Source of the DNA: JAGVPT01 sp963717445
Lineage (GTDB): Bacteria; Bacteroidota; Ignavibacteria; UBA10030; UBA8401
DNA length: 64,000 nt
NCBI GenBank assembly: GCA_963717445.1
Contig: OY970334.1
Coordinates: 1,240,001 to 1,304,000 of the forward strand
Reading direction: 5' to 3'
Made by a program: the position numbers and the translations under genes. The notes under the pieces were generated by a model. The model was not told the origin of the DNA. It made no database searches and worked only from the letters and a program-made list of their open reading frames with translations. Numbering within the stretch: position 1 is the first letter of the stretch; each line of letters starts with the position of its first letter. This document shows positions 59,206 to 64,000 of this stretch, one piece after another.

Positions 59206-60711
59206 CTACTTTTCAGATTTCGCCGCGCGAATTTTTGCCATCACACTGTGATGGCGACCGTAGCTAAAATAAATGATGAAACCGAGTCCGAGCCATATAA
59301 TCAAGCGATACCAATTCTCCACCGGGAGGGAGAACATCAGCAAGAGGCAACTGAGAATTCCAAGGATGGGAACCAGCGGGACAAACGGCGCACGGAATGG
59401 ACGGGCGGCATCCGGGTTGGTCCGCCGCATGATCAGCACTGCCGCGCAGACGATGACAAACGCGAGCAGTGTACCGATGTTCGTCAGCTCGGCAAGGATT
59501 CGCAGAGGAAGAAACGCCGCCATCGTCGCTACAAATACGCCTGTAGCAATGGTTGCTTTCCATGGTGTTCGGAATTTATCGTGGATTGCACCAAAGAAGC
59601 TCGTTGGCACCAAGCCATCCCGCGCCATCGCAAGCAACACTCGCGGCTGGCTTAACATCATTACCAGCAGCACCGAGGTGATGCCGGTGATTGCGCCGAC
59701 ATCGATGATACGCTCCGCCCAGGGCAAACCTCTCTGCGCAAATGCATTGGAAACAGGAGCGTTGATATCAAGCTTATCATACGGTATCATACCCGTGAGG
59801 ATTGCAGATACCACGATATAAAGGACTGTGCAGATAATAAGCGAAGCGATAATGCCGATAGGAACATCGCGCCTCGGGTTTTTTGCTTCTTCAGCATGAG
59901 TGGAAACCGAATCGAACCCGATATACGCAAAGAAAATAATCGCTGCACCCGCAAGCACTCCTACCGGCGCACCGTTCGCTCCAGTTTGTCCGAACAACGT
60001 ATGTCCGAAGAAACTTATTCCGGTGTATCCGTACGGGGCAAACGGATGCCAATTCGCCGGGTCGACGTAGAACGCGCCGACAACGATCACAAAAAGAACA
60101 ATCGCGAGTTTGACAATAACCATCCCCGTATTGAATCGCGCACTTTCTTTGATGCCGATAACGAGGATTGTGGTGATGACTGCAGTGATGAAAATTGCCG
60201 GGACATCGAAGAACGCACCGGTGGCAAAAAAATGCCCCGTGTCGAGATTAAAATCGAAGGGCGAGCTGGCAAACGCGAACGGAATAACGATACCAAAACT
60301 CTTCAGCAGGTCTTGGACGTGAGCGGACCAGCCGTGTGCCACCGTTGAAGATCCGACAGCGTACTCCAGCACGAGGTCCCATCCGATAATCCACGCAAAA
60401 AGTTCTCCGAGCGTCGCGTAAGCGTAGGTGAACGCGGAACCTGCAACAGGTGCCATCGAAGCGAATTCAGCGTAACATAACGCGGCGAAAACGCAAGCAA
60501 CTCCGGCTGCAGCAAAGGAGAGAATAAGCCCCGGGCCCGCCTTGTCATGGGCTGCGACTCCGGTGAGGATAAAAATTCCCGTTCCGATAATCGCTCCGAC
60601 GCCGAGGCTCGTGAGCGTGACCGGGCCGAGAACGCGTCGCAGCCGGTTTTCTCCTTCCATTTCTTCGAGAAGCAGGGCGAGAGGTTTTTTTGCAAAAAGG
60701 TTGTTTGCCAT
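59206..60711 (-). CDS. APC-superfamily amino-acid permease
   Basis: 501 residues from ATG 60711, placed by GGAG nine bases upstream and by the family's start; the frame is open 31 codons further up without support. About twelve helices. The consensus GVGAIIGTGIFILTGVAA near 40-57 is the unwound substrate-binding helix 1 of APC carriers; GSAFTYAYATLGELFAWIIGWDLVLEY and IIFFAYIGFDSVSTHAEEAKNPRRDVP follow. It resembles cationic amino-acid transporters (CAT type). Specificity not readable. Confidence 0.9.
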   Translation of the reverse strand: MANNLFAKKPLALLLEEMEGENRLRRVLGPVTLTSLGVGAIIGTGIFILTGVAAHDKAGPGLILSFAAAGVACVFAALCYAEFASMAPVAGSAFTYAYATLGELFAWIIGWDLVLEYAVGSSTVAHGWSAHVQDLLKSFGIVIPFAFASSPFDFNLDTGHFFATGAFFDVPAIFITAVITTILVIGIKESARFNTGMVIVKLAIVLFVIVVGAFYVDPANWHPFAPYGYTGISFFGHTLFGQTGANGAPVGVLAGAAIIFFAYIGFDSVSTHAEEAKNPRRDVPIGIIASLIICTVLYIVVSAILTGMIPYDKLDINAPVSNAFAQRGLPWAERIIDVGAITGITSVLLVMMLSQPRVLLAMARDGLVPTSFFGAIHDKFRTPWKATIATGVFVATMAAFLPLRILAELTNIGTLLAFVIVCAAVLIMRRTNPDAARPFRAPFVPLVPILGILSCLLLMFSLPVENWYRLIIWLGLGFIIYFSYGRHHSVMAKIRAAKSEK

Positions 60712-60852
60712 TCGTAACGCTCCGGTTAGTGGATGATGTGAAGTCGCCCTGGGGCGGGAAAAATATAGTAAACCACGTATGAAGATGCCATCATGATCTC
60801 TCATTACCGGCGAACCGGCACGTTACGTTCGCGGCGGCCTTTATCGTGATCG

Positions 60853-61572
60853 TCAATGGATGTCTTTCGTATAAATATCAAAATAATGTTTAATCTCGTC
60901 CAAGCCGTTTTCGATAAAGTACGGTACCGCATCCCCGAACGAATGGAGAATAATGACCGCGTTTACGTTTGCATCTTTGATCGAAGCGTTTGACAGCCTA
61001 TGCGACATTCCTTTGTTGACAGCCGATACGGATTTGTAAAGCTCGATAAGTTTTTCCAAGTCCCAGTCCGGTTTTTTCCCGTCGCGCATCAACAGGAACT
61101 GTCCCGTAAGATACGTCGAGACCGTCCGGAACAAGGTTTCAGTCGGAGTGGCAAACGGCAGATGAAAGCGAACCATCGGTCTGAGCTTATCCATCACGGG
61201 GCAGTTGCTGGTAACCATGTAAATGCCGATGATGGAGCTTAGACCTTTTTGCAGCGTGGTGTCTTTTACGTACGTCCGCTCGGGCGTTTCAACGGTGACA
61301 TGCGTTCGCTCGTGCGAGACCGAATCTTTGAACTCCGTCACGATTTGAGAAAGGTTTACAGCGACGGGACAATACTCGGCGTGCAAGCCGATCGGACAAT
61401 GCTCGCACGGGTAAAAACTTAACTTTGCCCATTCCGGCTTCGGAATACCTTTTTGCTGAACGAGCTCTAAGGTCTCGGCGTTGAGCGAAATCTCGAAAAC
61501 CTTGGCATCGCCGTTTTCAAATTCAAAGGTGTATTTAAACTGAACAGTTTCTGGCATTACTGCATGCTCCAT
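60853..61572 (-). CDS. Unknown protein with conserved Cys cluster
   Basis: 239 residues, soluble. The N-terminal part is beta-rich (VQFKYTFEFENGDAKVFEISL), then FYPCEHCPIGLHAEYCPVAVN with Cys at about 54, 57 and 66, and a further NCPVMDKLRP. The C-terminal half is helical. The Cys pattern could bind metal. No family recognised. It stands between the amino-acid permease and the signalling genes; its ATG has AGAGAG upstream. Confidence 0.65.
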   Translation of the reverse strand: MEHAVMPETVQFKYTFEFENGDAKVFEISLNAETLELVQQKGIPKPEWAKLSFYPCEHCPIGLHAEYCPVAVNLSQIVTEFKDSVSHERTHVTVETPERTYVKDTTLQKGLSSIIGIYMVTSNCPVMDKLRPMVRFHLPFATPTETLFRTVSTYLTGQFLLMRDGKKPDWDLEKLIELYKSVSAVNKGMSHRLSNASIKDANVNAVIILHSFGDAVPYFIENGLDEIKHYFDIYTKDIH

Positions 61573-61634
61573 GGACTCTCTATCACCCTACAATTGCGAA
61601 TGTAATGCTGCAGGAAAAACCTTTACTCCACGGC

Positions 61635-62729
61635 TCAGCCGTTCACCGGCAGAGAGAAGCTGAACGTGCTTCCTTTACCGACTTCAGAATCGACCCAGAT
61701 CTTGCCGCCATGCGCTTCAACAATGTGCCGTGAAATAGCGAGACCGAGTACCGTGGTTTTCAGGTCGGCGGGTTTTGAGGCAAGCTGTTCTTTATATTTA
61801 TTAAACACGAGTGGAAGTTCATCCGGCCGGATACCAATGCCGTTGTCTTTGACGGAAAAAACGATGTACTCTTTTTTCTGTCCTAACTCTTGTTCCACTT
61901 TTTTTGAGACGGTAATTGCAATGATTCCTTCACGAAGCGAGTATTTGAGGGCATTATCAAAAATGTTGTTGAAGACTTGTGCAATTTTATCGAAATCGAA
62001 GCTCACTGCCGGAAGATCCTTGTCGATCTTCTTCACTAATTTAATCTCTTTTGCTTTTGCCAAAATTTCGTACCGGGCACACATCATCTCGGCAAAGATC
62101 GGGATATCGAGGGGCTTCCGGTCGATGGCGACCAACCCGGCTTCGAACTGGGAGAGGTCGATCATTTCTTTGACCCGCTGGATCATCTTCCCCGTGAGCT
62201 CTCCGGCATACCGAAGGAGAAGCGCTTGTTCTTTTGTCACCGTGCCGGATTTCCCTTCGATAAGGTGGTCGACCGTTGAATCGACGGTCGTCAAGGGTCC
62301 CAGCAAATCGTGAAAGAATGTCGACATGTACCGTTGTTGCAGGTCGCGAAACGCGCGCTCCGATGTCTTCGCCCGAAGCGTCGACCTCACGCGCGTGATC
62401 AGCTCGGTCATCTCGATCGGCTTAACGAGATAATCCTTCGCTCCCTTTTTGAGGCATTCGATCGCCGTCGAAAAATCTGCGAATCCCGTGAGCATGATAA
62501 TTTCTGTCCAAGGATAATCCCTTGTAACGTGGCCGAGCGTTTCGATGCCGTCCATCTTCGGCATGTTAATGTCGAGAAGAACGAGATCGACGGGCGCCTT
62601 TTTGAGGATTGCGAGAGCCTCCTCTCCATCCTGCGCCACTTGAACTTCGAAGTCGGCAGCCTGGAGGCGAAGCTTGAGCGTCATCCGGAGACTGTCTTCG
62701 TCGTCTACAACAAGGATTTTATCTTTCAT
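61635..62729 (-). CDS. Response regulator-histidine kinase hybrid
   Basis: 364 residues: receiver domain at the N-terminus (phospho-acceptor in LVLLDINMPKMDG, Asp53; Lys in YLVKPIE), short linker, DHp helix with His in MSTFFHDLLGPL (about residue 140), and ATPase domain with FNNIFDNALKYS, VKDNGIGI and TTVLGLAISRHI. No membrane part. Such receiver-first kinases are controlled by phosphorylation from another kinase. It is 35 bp from the similar gene upstream, suggesting a phosphorelay. Confidence 0.9.
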   Translation of the reverse strand: MKDKILVVDDEDSLRMTLKLRLQAADFEVQVAQDGEEALAILKKAPVDLVLLDINMPKMDGIETLGHVTRDYPWTEIIMLTGFADFSTAIECLKKGAKDYLVKPIEMTELITRVRSTLRAKTSERAFRDLQQRYMSTFFHDLLGPLTTVDSTVDHLIEGKSGTVTKEQALLLRYAGELTGKMIQRVKEMIDLSQFEAGLVAIDRKPLDIPIFAEMMCARYEILAKAKEIKLVKKIDKDLPAVSFDFDKIAQVFNNIFDNALKYSLREGIIAITVSKKVEQELGQKKEYIVFSVKDNGIGIRPDELPLVFNKYKEQLASKPADLKTTVLGLAISRHIVEAHGGKIWVDSEVGKGSTFSFSLPVNG

Positions 62730-62764
62730 ACGGGTTCACTTATAGTTTTTTAGAGTAATGGTGT

Positions 62765-63895
62765 CTATTCAACAGGGAGTGTGAAATGAAACGTTGTGTA
62801 CTTGCCGACTTCGCTTTCGACGTCCATCGTCCCGCCGTGTGACTGAACAATCAGCTTGCAGATCGAAAGGCCGAGACCGGTTCCCTTCTGTTTTGTCCTT
62901 TTGGCGGAGGAAACTTGTTTGTAACGTTCAAAGAGCTGCGGAATTTCCTCTGCCGGAATCCCGACGCCGGTATCGGTGATACTCACCCTGACAAAAGGCT
63001 TTTTCTCCGAGCTGCCCGCCGGCGATTCTGAGATCAATGAGGTCGCAAGGGTCACCGAGCCGCCGCCTTTGGTGAACTTCATTGCATTGCTGAGAAGATT
63101 CATTGCCACCTGCGCAATCTTTTCAGCGTCGACAAAAACCTCCGGCAAATTGCTGCCGTATTGTTTGATAACGGAAATATTTTTCTGCTTGAATTGAAGT
63201 TCCGTCTCACGGCACACCGTGTCAAGGATGATCGAAAGGGCAATTTTCTGCCTGTCCAGCGCCATGTTGCCGGCTTCAAACTTCGAGAGGTCGAGAATAT
63301 CGTTGATCAACTCGAGCATGCGCCTGGCCGAATCGCCGGCAGTGTCGAGCAGACTAAGCTGCTCCGTAGTGAACTGTTTTTCCTGGTCGCGCAATTCCCG
63401 GTAGAAGTCGATCACGCTCTTGATGCCGTTCAACGGGCTTCGCAGATCGTGCACCAGCATCGCCATGAAATCGGCTTTCGTTCGTTCAAGTTCCGTTTCC
63501 GCCCGCTTCACCCGCACAAGCATTTTCGTTCGCACAAGGAGCTCTTCGGTGTCAATCGGTTTCGTCAAATATTCGTCCGCCCCGAGTTCCAATCCCTGTT
63601 CGATGCTGCTCGCGTCTTTCCGCTGCGCGGTAAGAAAAATGACAGGAATCTTTGCCGTCACCGGATTTGCCCTCAAATGCATCAGCGTTTCAAAGCCGTC
63701 CATTTCGGGCATTTGAATGTCCAGAAGAATAACATCCGGATTTTTTTCCTGAGCGATTGTGAGACATTGGCGACCGCTCGAGGCGCGAAGCATTTTTATC
63801 GGCTTACGTTTTAATGCAAATTCCAAGAGGTCCAGGTTGTCTTCTGTATCATCAACAACCAATAATGTCGGATCTGGATATTCCATAGTTTTCAT
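62765..63895 (-). CDS. Response regulator-histidine kinase hybrid
   Basis: 376 residues with the same order as the next gene: receiver (ILLDIQMPEMDGF, Lys in YLTKPID), coiled linker, DHp with MLVHDLRSPLNGI (His about residue 149), ATPase domain with VAMNLLSNAMKFT, ITDTGVGIP and GTGLGLSICKLI. Cytoplasmic. About 22 bp separate it from the partial receiver gene upstream. Confidence 0.9.
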   Translation of the reverse strand: MKTMEYPDPTLLVVDDTEDNLDLLEFALKRKPIKMLRASSGRQCLTIAQEKNPDVILLDIQMPEMDGFETLMHLRANPVTAKIPVIFLTAQRKDASSIEQGLELGADEYLTKPIDTEELLVRTKMLVRVKRAETELERTKADFMAMLVHDLRSPLNGIKSVIDFYRELRDQEKQFTTEQLSLLDTAGDSARRMLELINDILDLSKFEAGNMALDRQKIALSIILDTVCRETELQFKQKNISVIKQYGSNLPEVFVDAEKIAQVAMNLLSNAMKFTKGGGSVTLATSLISESPAGSSEKKPFVRVSITDTGVGIPAEEIPQLFERYKQVSSAKRTKQKGTGLGLSICKLIVQSHGGTMDVESEVGKYTTFHFTLPVE

Positions 63896-63917
63896 CCCTT
63901 TCAGAGTAATAATGCCG

Positions 63918-64000
63918 TTACGTATTGCGAAGAATCTGTCGTATGGTGTTCGAAAGAGTTCCCTGTGTGAATTCTGCTTTTTTCACAAAGTCTTTCGTGT
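63918..64000 (-). CDS. C-terminal end of a response-regulator-type protein, cut by window edge
   Basis: Twenty-six codons before the stop at 63918-63920: TKDFVKKAEFTQGTLSNTIR then QILRNT. This resembles the end of a receiver domain (the Lys/Glu switch region and final helix). It is in line with the two hybrid kinases downstream and probably the first part of the same operon. Confidence 0.5.
   Translation of the reverse strand, partial: TKDFVKKAEFTQGTLSNTIRQILRNT

Overview
The window looks like a chromosomal segment of a bacterium from the Bacteroidota/Ignavibacteriota side of the FCB group. The main evidence is a protein ending in a Por/type IX secretion sorting domain (YPNPFNPSTTI followed by GLPSGVYFYRLQAG), the roughly 800-residue two-FtsX-domain permeases typical of that group, a GH92/GH20/GH36 set of glycosidases, and many minus-strand operons separated by short AT-rich gaps. 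No rRNA, tRNA, transposase or CRISPR array was recognised.

Layout. 1-6.3 kb (minus): truncated NamZ-like hydrolase, glutamate dehydrogenase with an unusual lysine-rich N-terminus, two small unknown proteins, membrane adenylate cyclase, GT9 glycosyltransferase. 6.5-11.7 kb (plus): MoxR/ChlI-like ATPase and vWA partner, then three haem proteins: a Cyc2-like fused cytochrome-porin and two monohaem proteins. 11.7-15.2 kb: PDZ-GAF-SpoIIE phosphatase and small ORFs. 15.5-31.4 kb (minus): one large exporter locus, reading from a HlyD-type adaptor through two ATPases to five tandem paralogous FtsX permeases, the promoter-proximal one frameshifted. A sigma-54 type promoter and dyad sites lie upstream of the adaptor. 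An NtrC-family regulator and its histidine kinase are divergent, with a four-helix-bundle gene cassette placed between. 34.9-41 kb: a frameshifted DUF3795 gene, a four-gene overlapping operon (Vsr, ParB-like, unknown, cytosine methyltransferase), and decayed ORF6N and DUF1016 genes. 41-50 kb: T9SS-sorted repeat protein, GH36-like, DUF1697, NAD(P)-binding protein, membrane protein, GH20. 50.7-56 kb: regulators and a second adaptor/permease set without an ATPase. 56-64 kb: GH92 mannosidase, membrane protein, amino-acid permease, Cys-rich unknown protein, and receiver-kinase hybrids.

The most unusual signal is a family of intergenic inverted arrays built from 7-nt units. One flavour is GGAGACA/GGAAACA/GGAGGCG; another is ATTGATC/AATGATC. 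They fill most gaps of the exporter locus, flank the four-helix-bundle gene, and in one case sit in frame inside the histidine kinase, where 13 consecutive 7-mers encode a 7-residue repeat in the loop between the two dimerisation helices. Relics of a permease 3' end lie next to three of these hairpins. Other points of interest are a promoter plus structured leader duplicated on both sides of the T9SS gene, near-palindromes inside a DUF1016 gene, and three single-base frameshifts within about 13 kb that all look like loss of one base from an A/T run.
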